From Thermoplasmata archaeon (GTDB taxonomy: Archaea > Thermoplasmatota > Thermoplasmata > RBG-16-68-12 > SOIM01): a stretch of DNA of 64,000 nucleotides. Below, piece by piece: positions 9,292 through 17,509 of the stretch. The notes beneath the pieces are model-generated. The model was not told where the DNA came from and searched no databases. It saw only the letters and a list, made by a program, of their open reading frames with translations. Within the stretch, counting starts at the first letter, position 1. Every line of letters starts with the position of its first letter. A program made the position numbers and the translations under genes. The DNA lies in assembly GCA_023140195.1 (NCBI GenBank), contig JAGLME010000018.1:186001-250000 (forward strand). The letters are read 5' to 3'.

Positions 9292-9987
9292 ATGACTGAA
9301 GCCAGATTGTTGGGCAAAAACATTTCGCTCGGCAGGAATGTTCGATTCGGAGACAATGTGATAGTTTACGACAACGTGGAGATTGGAGACGACGTGACAG
9401 TCGAACACAACAGTATCATTGGGTATGATAACCTGACTAACCTTCGAGAAGAAGTCAAGGATTTGGAAAGGCCCTTTGTCACTAGGATCGGCAATGACGT
9501 TCTCGTCAGACCATGCTCGATAGTCTACACCGGATGCAAGATCGGTGACGACAGCCGGGTTTGCAGCCATGTGATCATGAGAGAGTTCACTGAACTGGGT
9601 ACAAACAGCTACCTAGGGAATGGAGTCAAAGTCGAGGGGTACACTAGGATAGGAAACGAAACAGGAATCGAAACTCAGGTTCACATAACAGCAAAAGCCC
9701 TGATTGAGGACAAGGCGTTCATTGCAGCCATGTCAGTTCTGGCTAATGGTCGCACAATCAGCTGGGCTCGTCCCCACGTTCCAACCGTTGAAGAGGGACC
9801 TAAGATTCGGAGAGGCGCGAGAATCGCGATAGGAGTGAAGGTCCTTCCCGGTATCGAGATTGGGAGAGAAGCACTGATAGGAGCTGGTGCCGTTGTGACT
9901 AAGGACGTCCCGCCCTTCAAGATTGCGATGGGAGTCCCGGCAAGGGTTGTGGGAGACGTGCCTGAGGAAGAAAGACTGAGGGAGTAG
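9292..9987 (+). CDS. Left-handed beta-helix (hexapeptide) N-acyltransferase
   Basis: The protein has 231 residues from ATG 9292; the GTG at 9283 would overlap the ribosome site GGGAGGAG (9274-9281), so the later start is preferred. Nearly the whole chain is hexapeptide repeats ([IV]G..[VA].) and it ends with the characteristic GAGAVVTKDVPPFKIAMGVPARVVG. It is related to the WbpD/PglD type of acetyltransferase, which often partners a DegT aminotransferase by acetylating the new amino group. Here it lies 17 bases downstream of the deacetylase-like gene and four genes after asnB, supporting one sugar pathway. Confidence 0.87.
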   Translation: MTEARLLGKNISLGRNVRFGDNVIVYDNVEIGDDVTVEHNSIIGYDNLTNLREEVKDLERPFVTRIGNDVLVRPCSIVYTGCKIGDDSRVCSHVIMREFTELGTNSYLGNGVKVEGYTRIGNETGIETQVHITAKALIEDKAFIAAMSVLANGRTISWARPHVPTVEEGPKIRRGARIAIGVKVLPGIEIGREALIGAGAVVTKDVPPFKIAMGVPARVVGDVPEEERLRE

Positions 9988-10031
9988 GAAACTGGGAAAC
10001 CGGTGATATTCGCGTTCAACTCCAATAGTCA

Positions 10032-10039
10032 TTTATACT
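10032..10039 (+). promoter_or_regulatory. TATA box of the PKD/propeller gene
   Basis: TTTATACT stands about 50 bases before the GTG at 10083. The predicted transcription start (about 10058-10062) falls downstream of the TTG at 10050, which argues against that earlier start. Confidence 0.55.
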
Positions 10040-10082
10040 GGCTATCACATTGGTTAGTCCAGAATCGGATGGGGGAAAATCC

Positions 10083-13025
10083 GTGCGAGGGGTAGTAACT
10101 TGGTCACTCATAGTGGTTTTGAATCTGATTACACCAGTTGTCGTCGTCGTGGACATTCTGGATGAGACATCCCCAAACTCGATTCCTGTGTTCACCTGGC
10201 AGAAGATGGGTGTTGTAATCGACATTGGTCTACCCGGCGAGCCGGATCATGTCGCGGCTTCCACGGCGTATGTGATGTATGATGAGAACATGTACAAGAT
10301 GTGGTACTCGGCTTACGACGGAAACGAATGGAAGGGCTTGCTCTACGCCACCTCCACGAATGGACTTACGTTCACCAAGCACGGGGTCGTTGTGGGAGTC
10401 GGAGCACCAGGCGAAATGGATGACGATTTCGTCAGGGATCCGTCAGTATTGAAGAATGATTCGGGCCTTTACGAGTTGTGGTACACTGGACAAAAGAAAG
10501 GTGTCTGGGGATGGAGGATATTTCATGCCACATCGACAGATGGAGTGAATTGGCAGAAACACGGCGTGGCCTTTTCAAAGAATGGAGTTGCAGTTGCCCA
10601 CGCGAATGTGAGGCTTGACGCGAATGGGATGTATACCATGTGGTTCAGTGAGTACGATAAAGTTCATTGGAGGATTAGAACGGCAACCTCTCCTGATGGT
10701 CAGACCTGGACCGACCAAGGCCTGTGTCTTGATGTTGGGCCTGCAGGTGGCCCCGACTGGTTGTATGTGTATATGCCAAGCGTGATTGTTGAGCCAGATG
10801 GAACATATGTCATGTTCTACAGCGATTCAGACGGCAATTCCTACAACCAAGTGGATATCTCCTATGCCACATCTCCAAGTGGTCTAGCAGGAACATGGAC
10901 AAAGCAGGGCGATACGCTAACTCGTGGACAACCCGGCGACGCTGACGAAGTCCAGGCAATTTCGCCGGCAATCATGAAAGGGCCTGATGGATTGCATAGG
11001 TTGTATTATTCAGGGTATGATGGACGGAACAGAAGAAACATGCTTGCATTGGAGGCCGGCCCTCAACCGCCTGTAGCAAACGTCGGACCTGACAAGATTA
11101 TCGAGGAAGGCGAGTCCGTGACATTGGTTTTGTCAGATTCCCACGATCCTGATGGTTACATCGCCAAATACCAATTCGATTTCGGGGACGGGTCGTACTT
11201 CACTTACGAGCCGCCATCGCCAGGGCAACCACTTCCAATCATAGGACACCAGTATGGCGACGACGGAAAAGGAAGCGATGGCTACTACACGATATCTCTT
11301 ACAGTAACTGATGACGATGGTGATACAGCCAGTGACAGTATGATCGTCACCGTCTTGAATGTTGATCCCATCATTTCGTCAACAGCGCCTTCGCTCGTCT
11401 ATGAGGGTGCAGCGGTGACCTCCTCCTTCGAAGTACTCGATGAAGGCAGCGACGATATTCTCATTGAAGTTGATTGGGGAGATGGTAGTTCACCCACTGA
11501 GAGTCTGAGTTTGAATGACCCCTCCGTGGGTCTGGATCCCTATCCAAGTCCTGACATCAATCCTCGACATTTAACAAAGAAGGCTCATCATGTTTACGGA
11601 GATAACGGAGTCTTCACACTGACGATTTCAGCAGTTGATGATGATGGGGGAGTATCCGAGTCTACTCACGAGATTAAGGTGATGAATCTGCCTCCATCTC
11701 TTGCCGTGTCTACCCCCTCGCCATTATCTGAGGGTCAGAAGGTCACAATTCAAGTTGACATTCTGGACCTTGGAAGTGACGATATTTCGTTACTCGTGGA
11801 CTGGGGGGATGGTGTATCTGAGGAAGAGATTTACTACAACGACGGTGTCGCGCCTGATCCTCCGGAGAGTCCCTTGGGCGTACACCCTGTCATCATCTCC
11901 AGGTCCATTTCCCATACATATGGGGATAATGGCATCTACAGTGTCTCTGTCGTAGCCTCTGATGATGATGGCGCCCAATCAACTAGGACCGTTGACGTGG
12001 AAGTTCTGAATACTGCCCCATCCATCGGTCCGTTTGGTCCCTATACAATCGATGAGGGGTCTCCTCTCTTCATTGGAACGAAAGCTCGAGATCCTGGTAG
12101 CGACGATCTGTCCTTCCGATGGATATGGGAACTTGGACCCTCCTTGGAGAACCTGTACTTCAACGATGGCGTGGGACCGGATCCCTATCCCAGTCCATAT
12201 GGAATCTTCCCATTCTCGGTCTTGGACTCATCATCTCACACGTACGGTGACGATGGCAACTATTCGATTGTACTCTCAGTCAAAGATGATGATGGTGGCA
12301 TCGGTGGGTATGTAACCTACGTTCTGGTTTTGAATGTTGCACCTTCCATCATCGCGGTCAACTACACCGTTTTCTTGAATGAACCAAGAACTATTGGATA
12401 TTGGGGGCATCAGTGCAACGTGACTAATCCCTATGGCGACCACACCGGAATACTACCCGAATGGGTTGATGAGATTGCCTCTGGTTCTCGTGTCTTTGCA
12501 GGGATTTCCAGCCAAGCTGATGTTTGCACGATAGTTCAGAATGGCGATGCTTTTCAAATGGCCGAAATGGCAAGGAGGCAGCTGATGGGTGTGTGGCTTA
12601 ATATTGTCAGCGGCAAACTGAGCCAGGTCACCGAAGTGAACATGCCCAATGTCACTTCTTCATCAACAGTGTGGGAGGCAATTCAGGAAATGGAGGATGC
12701 GATTCTTGCCCATTCAGATCGGGCCGAGCTGGAAAGAGTGAAAGATGTCGCGGACAACATCAATAATGGAATTGGCATTGCACTTGCTACAGTGGAATTC
12801 ACGGCCACGGCAACCGATCCCGGTATGGACGACATCACATTCGACTGGGACTTCGGCGACGGGACTTGGCTGCAGAACTACCATCCGAATGACGGGACAT
12901 TTCCAGTCGAGGTCACGGACTTCGTTGGTCATTCGTACTTCTCAAGCGGGTCATTCACTGTCGTGCTCACAGTATCCGACGACGATGGTGGGAGTAGTAC
13001 AGTGACGCTTCTTATTGATATTTGA
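10083..13025 (+). CDS. Secreted beta-propeller protein with five PKD domains and a GYW insert
   Basis: The protein has 980 residues from GTG 10083. This start aligns with the paralogue at 1286 (RG followed by a hydrophobic signal core) and follows the ribosome site GGATGGGGGA. Residues about 30-340 are GH43-like propeller blades almost identical in plan to the 1286-3385 protein. Residues about 345-760 are four PKD-type domains (FDFGDGS, VDWGDGS, DDDGG). The fifth PKD domain, about 765-980, is interrupted by about 130 residues starting RTIGYWGHQC that resemble the R-T-P-G-Y-W domain of many secreted proteins. PKD domains act as spacers or carbohydrate-contact modules on the cell surface. The protein is therefore probably an exported glycan-interacting protein. 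Confidence 0.82.
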   Translation: MRGVVTWSLIVVLNLITPVVVVVDILDETSPNSIPVFTWQKMGVVIDIGLPGEPDHVAASTAYVMYDENMYKMWYSAYDGNEWKGLLYATSTNGLTFTKHGVVVGVGAPGEMDDDFVRDPSVLKNDSGLYELWYTGQKKGVWGWRIFHATSTDGVNWQKHGVAFSKNGVAVAHANVRLDANGMYTMWFSEYDKVHWRIRTATSPDGQTWTDQGLCLDVGPAGGPDWLYVYMPSVIVEPDGTYVMFYSDSDGNSYNQVDISYATSPSGLAGTWTKQGDTLTRGQPGDADEVQAISPAIMKGPDGLHRLYYSGYDGRNRRNMLALEAGPQPPVANVGPDKIIEEGESVTLVLSDSHDPDGYIAKYQFDFGDGSYFTYEPPSPGQPLPIIGHQYGDDGKGSDGYYTISLTVTDDDGDTASDSMIVTVLNVDPIISSTAPSLVYEGAAVTSSFEVLDEGSDDILIEVDWGDGSSPTESLSLNDPSVGLDPYPSPDINPRHLTKKAHHVYGDNGVFTLTISAVDDDGGVSESTHEIKVMNLPPSLAVSTPSPLSEGQKVTIQVDILDLGSDDISLLVDWGDGVSEEEIYYNDGVAPDPPESPLGVHPVIISRSISHTYGDNGIYSVSVVASDDDGAQSTRTVDVEVLNTAPSIGPFGPYTIDEGSPLFIGTKARDPGSDDLSFRWIWELGPSLENLYFNDGVGPDPYPSPYGIFPFSVLDSSSHTYGDDGNYSIVLSVKDDDGGIGGYVTYVLVLNVAPSIIAVNYTVFLNEPRTIGYWGHQCNVTNPYGDHTGILPEWVDEIASGSRVFAGISSQADVCTIVQNGDAFQMAEMARRQLMGVWLNIVSGKLSQVTEVNMPNVTSSSTVWEAIQEMEDAILAHSDRAELERVKDVADNINNGIGIALATVEFTATATDPGMDDITFDWDFGDGTWLQNYHPNDGTFPVEVTDFVGHSYFSSGSFTVVLTVSDDDGGSSTVTLLIDI

Positions 13026-13087
13026 AAGAGCATCACGGTCATCTGGCCTATCCTCACAGGGTTTCTTGTGAGACGGCTTCGTCAGGA

Positions 13088-13095
13088 TTATATAT
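13088..13095 (+). promoter_or_regulatory. TATA box of the 13186-14733 gene
   Basis: ATATATAT-like element (ATTATATATC) in the gap after the PKD gene. It predicts transcription near 13115, well upstream of the TTG at 13186; see the finding on this gene's N-terminus. Confidence 0.55.
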
Positions 13096-13185
13096 CTCCC
13101 AGAGCTTACAACACCGGTTTGGTATGGCTTTCTCTTCAAGCGCCTCAGTGGAGTTGATTTCACGGAAGTAGAAATCGGAGCTCTC

Positions 13186-14733
13186 TTGATACACGCAATC
13201 CCATTGATTGTTCTCACCTTCCTGTCACGTGGACTGTTTCGGATAATTCACCGACAGTCCACCGGAGGAGACCTTTGGTGGCACATGCACGCTTCTGAAG
13301 AAACCCGCCAGAACAGACATCGAATGCCCGAAAGACTCGAGGGATATTCGGTAGACACAGTCTTCGATAACCCACCTCTGTTTCCGTGGGTCTTCTCCTT
13401 TGTGTCCAAGAAGACAAGGGAGAAGATCGAGTGGTTGTTGGGTCCATTAGCTGACACCATTCAGGTGATTGTGATTTTCGGCTTCGTTCTTCTCGTTTCC
13501 GAGAATTACACGGCGGCCTTCTTGGGGGGACTTGTGTTCTCCGTTGTTCCGATATTGATAAAGCCAGATGCCAGGACTTTCTTCTTCAGCCCAAGGCCTT
13601 ATGGAGAGCTTTTTGCCGCTCTCGCCGTATTATCCGCTCTCCTTTTCATACTGCACGCCGACATGTTGTATGTCGCTTCTTCAGTGCTCTTCGTTTCGCT
13701 TGTTCTGCTCACGGGTAAGTTCCCTACCCAGGCGGTGGTGTTCGCTTTCTTGGGCCTTTCAGTTTACTACCTGACTTTCTGGTTCCTTCTCATAATGGCC
13801 CTAGGGTTTCTGCTGTCAATTGCTATCTCCAAAGGATATTACCTCAAAACGCTCAAGGCACACCTGCGCCACAGCGGGTTCTACAGAAAGACCATAGTAT
13901 ATCGGCATAGCTGGACGAGAACCATATCTGGTATGTATCAATTGCGCTCTATCTTCTCGAGAGGATCCGAGAGCAAGGTTAAGGCCAGGACCGTACTTCT
14001 GAGAAATCCAGTAGTCAATGCATTGGCATTCACTCCATTCCTACCCCTCCTATGGATTGTGACCCCCTTTTCTTGGGATACTATTCTTGGGGACGGGACT
14101 CTGACAGCGATGTTCGTATGGGCCAATTTGATGTTCATTATCGTCCTCATCATCTCCTCTAGACAGCTGAGATTCCTCGGCGAAGCTGAGAGATATATGG
14201 GGTTTGGGGTGGTCCCCCTCTGCTATCTGATACCTGTTTTGCTTCTCTCTCTGGGATCGTTCCTCATGTGGACCCTCTTCTGGGTTGTCATTACCTATTC
14301 AGCTGTTCTTGTGGGCTTCAACTATAGGGTTTCTGCCACTTACTTCGCTCAGTCGAAGGAAGAAAGAGACGCATCCCTTGAGTTCTTCACTTTCTTGCAG
14401 TCACTTCCTTCCGGGAAGATTCTCTGCGTACCCGCCAACATCAGTCCTGAGATCACGCACAAGACTCACCATAGCACATTGTATTGGGGAGGCAGCCTTC
14501 CTGGCAAGAATTTCGGTCATGACGAGTTCAATGAGATCTATGCTGAGTTTCCAGCACCAAACAGGCAATTGGGAACGGTCGCGAGCAAGTATGGAATGGA
14601 CTTCATCGTATTCTCTTCGAAAGGTCTGGAGAAGGACGGAGAGAAGGACTATGATCTAGGTGGCTATGAGATGATATTCCGGAATGAGGAATACTCTGTT
14701 TATGGGAGGTCCACGGTAAGTCGGAGCAGTTGA
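13186..14733 (+). CDS. Polytopic membrane protein, GT-C glycosyltransferase-like
   Basis: The protein has 515 residues with roughly nine hydrophobic segments (about 1-15, 85-105, 110-125, 135-165, 170-215, 280-300, 305-325, 335-385), and a soluble C-terminal domain of about 125 residues. An early extracytoplasmic loop contains STGGDLWWHMHASEETR, recalling the acidic first loop of GT-C enzymes that use lipid-linked sugars. No family can be named with certainty. The start is TTG with GGAG five bases before it; the frame remains open and coding-like upstream to 13072 without an ATG, GTG or TTG. Its location suggests transfer or flipping of the lipid-linked glycan. Confidence 0.6.
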   Translation: MIHAIPLIVLTFLSRGLFRIIHRQSTGGDLWWHMHASEETRQNRHRMPERLEGYSVDTVFDNPPLFPWVFSFVSKKTREKIEWLLGPLADTIQVIVIFGFVLLVSENYTAAFLGGLVFSVVPILIKPDARTFFFSPRPYGELFAALAVLSALLFILHADMLYVASSVLFVSLVLLTGKFPTQAVVFAFLGLSVYYLTFWFLLIMALGFLLSIAISKGYYLKTLKAHLRHSGFYRKTIVYRHSWTRTISGMYQLRSIFSRGSESKVKARTVLLRNPVVNALAFTPFLPLLWIVTPFSWDTILGDGTLTAMFVWANLMFIIVLIISSRQLRFLGEAERYMGFGVVPLCYLIPVLLLSLGSFLMWTLFWVVITYSAVLVGFNYRVSATYFAQSKEERDASLEFFTFLQSLPSGKILCVPANISPEITHKTHHSTLYWGGSLPGKNFGHDEFNEIYAEFPAPNRQLGTVASKYGMDFIVFSSKGLEKDGEKDYDLGGYEMIFRNEEYSVYGRSTVSRSS

Positions 14734-14772
14734 GTATTGTCGACGGTTTGGATGAATCGAGCGGGAAACAGC

Positions 14773-14780
14773 TTTAATAT
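14773..14780 (+). promoter_or_regulatory. TATA box of the 14820-16577 gene pair
   Basis: TTTAATAT lies 40-47 bases before GTG 14820 and is followed by an AGAGGTG ribosome site at 14807-14813. Confidence 0.55.
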
Positions 14781-14819
14781 GTTCGTCACCTTTCGTTTCT
14801 CCTCGTAGAGGTGTTGATT

Positions 14820-15350
14820 GTGCCATCGGAGTCCATAAGGAATCTCTTTGAGAAGTTGAGACAGACATTTGGACATGAGATGATGGAGAAATGGCAGCGA
14901 ATCCTGCCCTTGGATGAGATGGTCGCAGACCGATGGAAGAAGTCAGAAATGCTCGGCTTCGGAGAGGGGTCAAACATCTATGAGAATGCCTATGTCTATG
15001 GAAACCCCAAGGTCGGGAAGAATGTCTGGATTGGACCGTTTGTGCTACTTGATGGTTCAGGAGGATTGGAGATTGGCGATGGCTGTTCCATTGCTTCTGG
15101 TGTACACATCTACACCCATTCCGTCCAAGAGTGGGTTGTTTCGGAAGGGGAGAAGCCCAAGACCAAGAAACCTGTGAAGATTGGGGATTATGTTGCCATT
15201 GGGGCCAATGCCACAGTTCTGCCTGGTGTTACTATTGGCGACCATACAATAATCGGTGCCGGATCGGTGGTCACAAAAGACATACCTCCCTATTCCACGG
15301 CTGTCGGGGTCCCCGCCGAAGTGAGGAATAAGAGCGAAGAAGAGGAATGA
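14820..15350 (+). CDS. Hexapeptide-repeat acyltransferase (WbbJ/Maa-like)
   Basis: The protein has 176 residues if started at GTG 14820, six bases after AGAGGTG; GTG 14811 and TTG 14814 overlap that site. After a 45-residue helical N-terminus come hexapeptide repeats (NAYVYGNPKVGKNVWIGPF, IGDGCSIASGVHI), a loop with HTHSV-like histidine (YTHSVQEW) that fits the catalytic His, and the terminal GAGSVVTKDIPPYSTAVGVPAEV. It probably O- or N-acetylates a sugar of the glycan. The next gene, a glycosyltransferase, follows after 33 bases. Confidence 0.82.
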   Translation: MPSESIRNLFEKLRQTFGHEMMEKWQRILPLDEMVADRWKKSEMLGFGEGSNIYENAYVYGNPKVGKNVWIGPFVLLDGSGGLEIGDGCSIASGVHIYTHSVQEWVVSEGEKPKTKKPVKIGDYVAIGANATVLPGVTIGDHTIIGAGSVVTKDIPPYSTAVGVPAEVRNKSEEEE

Positions 15351-15383
15351 GCACACAAATCCATCAACATCTCCCGTGATAAG

Positions 15384-16577
15384 ATGAAACTTCTTGAGCT
15401 AGCACCAAACGTTTGGCTGAAGGAAGTCAAGGGTATGCCGATCGGCTATCTCACTCAAAGGGAGTTCATCAAGGAAGGACACGAAGTGCATTATCTCGTT
15501 CCGGACGATGGTGGAACTCATACCACACAGGAAGGAATCAACATTCATCGTTTCTGGATGCCCGTCTACTTCATGCGTCCCGATATCTACGGAAAGGGAC
15601 TGTGGTGGCTTATTTCAAGGATTCAGTGGTTCATTTTCCTACTATTCGGGACAATCAGCATGGCACGTTGGGCCAAGAAACTAGAGCCTGATGTGGTGTA
15701 TGGACACGGGACATTGTGCGTGCCCCCCTCCGCAATCGTCGCCAAACTACGTCGCATTCCGAACATCACAAGAACCTACGGCTTTGTGTTCGCCAGGAAG
15801 TACACGAGATTCCAGCACTTCTTGAACTTCGACCTGCCCCTCACTCTAATGCTGCCCGCTGCGGCCTACATTATTGGAGACGACGCCACATGTGTTAAGT
15901 CACTCTCGGAGAGATTCGGAGTACCGGGGGACAGGGCCTATTATTGGGTTGATGGACATGAGAAGAATCCCACAAAAGAGGATTTTGACGGTATGGCCTT
16001 CAGAAGAACTCTCGGGTTGACAGAAGAGTCGCAGGTGGTCCTGACGGTGGCATCTCTTACGAAACTAAAGGGTACGCACAATGTTGTTAATGCAATGCCA
16101 AACGTTGTGAAAAGACATCCGAATACGGTTCACATCGTCGTTGGAGATGGTCCAGAGATGGAGAATCTGAAGATGCAAGCTGCCGACCTCGGCGTTTCTG
16201 ACAAGGTGATGTTCATTGGTAGGGTACCGCAGACCGAGGTTTGGAGATACATGGGGATCGCCGATGTCGTTCCAGCTCTTTGGTCAATTGGTCCTCTGTT
16301 TGAGGCGATGCTCAGTGGCAAGTGCATAATCACGATAGACATCGGAGAGACGGAGCGATTCATCCAGAACAGGGTCAATGGAATACTCATCGAGGAGGAC
16401 GAAATAGACAAACTCTCCGAGATCATAAACGAGCTTCTGGACAACGATGAGTTCAGACTCACACTTGCTGAGAACGGGAAGAAATGGGCAATGGAGAATC
16501 TGGATACTTGGGAAGAGAGGGTTCAGAAAGAAGTTCGTTTGGTTGAACGAGTTGTCGAGGATTGGAAGGCCACTTAG
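15384..16577 (+). CDS. Glycosyltransferase family 4 (GT-B fold)
   Basis: The protein has 397 residues. The C-terminal half shows the GT4 nucleotide-sugar site: SLTKLKGTHNVVNAM, VGDGPEMENLKMQAADLG, VMFIGRVPQTEVW and the acidic signature LFEAMLSGKCIITIDIG (E-x7-E variant). The N-terminal half is the acceptor domain; the segment WWLISRIQWFIFLLFGTIS is hydrophobic enough to touch the membrane. The donor sugar is unknown. Its TAG stop overlaps the TAA stop of the convergent epimerase (TTAG at 16574-16577). Confidence 0.87.
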   Translation: MKLLELAPNVWLKEVKGMPIGYLTQREFIKEGHEVHYLVPDDGGTHTTQEGINIHRFWMPVYFMRPDIYGKGLWWLISRIQWFIFLLFGTISMARWAKKLEPDVVYGHGTLCVPPSAIVAKLRRIPNITRTYGFVFARKYTRFQHFLNFDLPLTLMLPAAAYIIGDDATCVKSLSERFGVPGDRAYYWVDGHEKNPTKEDFDGMAFRRTLGLTEESQVVLTVASLTKLKGTHNVVNAMPNVVKRHPNTVHIVVGDGPEMENLKMQAADLGVSDKVMFIGRVPQTEVWRYMGIADVVPALWSIGPLFEAMLSGKCIITIDIGETERFIQNRVNGILIEEDEIDKLSEIINELLDNDEFRLTLAENGKKWAMENLDTWEERVQKEVRLVERVVEDWKAT

Positions 16578-17509
16578 GGCTCTATGAAGCTCCCCACCGT
16601 AATCTCCATCCCCTCTCTCATCGTGTGCTTCGGTTCGTAACCCAGCAGATCCTTCGCTTTTGATATGTCCGCCCAGGAATCCCTGATCTCGCCAGGCCTC
16701 GGCGGTGCGTGCTCAATTCCCGTATCCTTTCCAAGAAGCTCGAACACCATCCCGGCCAGCTCGTTGACGCTCACGGTCGAGCCGGCAGCAACGTTGAGCA
16801 CCTCCCCATCGCTCGACTTGTTCTCCGCGGCCAGCAGGTTGGCCTCCACGGTATCGCGAACGAACGTGAAATCCCTGACCTGGTCCCCGTCATCGTATAC
16901 CTTCAGTTTCTCTCCGGCCATGGCCCATGTGATGAACCTTGGAACGACCGCCGCATACTGCGACTTCGGGTCCTGTCTCGGCCCGTACACGTTGAAATAC
17001 CGCAGGGAGGTGGTCCTCAGATCGAATATCTCGTTGTATATGCGACAATAATGCTCCACCGCCAGCTTGCTGACCCCATACGGTGATATGGGCTCTGTCT
17101 CCATGGTCTCCGCCTTGGGCAGAGTCTGTGACGCCCCATAGACGGAGGAGGATGAGGCATAGACCACCTTCTCCACGTTGTTCTCCTTGGCCGCTTCAAG
17201 AACGTTCAGGCTTCCCCTTACGTTGACCTTGTTCGTCATCATGGGGTCCTTGATGCTCCTCTCCACGGACGGTAAGGCTGCCTCATGGAACACGTAGTCG
17301 ATGTCCCTCATCGCCACAGCCAGTAGGTCTGGGTCAAGCATGCTCCCTCTGTGCACATCGATCCTGTCAGCAAAGGTCGTGAGATTATCCTCGCTCCCGG
17401 TGCTCATGTCGTCGATGACCCGCACCTCGTTGTCAGTAGAAAGCACCTCCGCAATGTGGGAACCGATGAACCCTGCGCCGCCGGTCACCAGGACTCTCTT
17501 CCCCTTCAG
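16574..17509 (-). CDS. UDP-sugar 4-epimerase-like SDR, probable CTG start
   Basis: The protein has 311 residues if initiated at CTG 17509-17507. No ATG, GTG or TTG occurs there; the first standard start (GTG 17488) would remove the first beta strand and leave the Rossmann motif TGGAGFIGSH at the very N-terminus. The CTG gives MKGKRVLVTGGAGFIGSH, the usual family beginning, and a GGGAGG ribosome site stands eight bases upstream. It also makes a four-base CTGA overlap with the stop of the preceding dehydrogenase gene. The catalytic YGVSK and the ARYFNVYGP-like segment (LRYFNVYGPRQDP) mark UDP-glucose/UDP-GlcNAc 4-epimerases. It would act on the same sugar pool as the dehydrogenase. Confidence 0.85.
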   Translation of the reverse strand: MKGKRVLVTGGAGFIGSHIAEVLSTDNEVRVIDDMSTGSEDNLTTFADRIDVHRGSMLDPDLLAVAMRDIDYVFHEAALPSVERSIKDPMMTNKVNVRGSLNVLEAAKENNVEKVVYASSSSVYGASQTLPKAETMETEPISPYGVSKLAVEHYCRIYNEIFDLRTTSLRYFNVYGPRQDPKSQYAAVVPRFITWAMAGEKLKVYDDGDQVRDFTFVRDTVEANLLAAENKSSDGEVLNVAAGSTVSVNELAGMVFELLGKDTGIEHAPPRPGEIRDSWADISKAKDLLGYEPKHTMREGMEITVGSFIEP

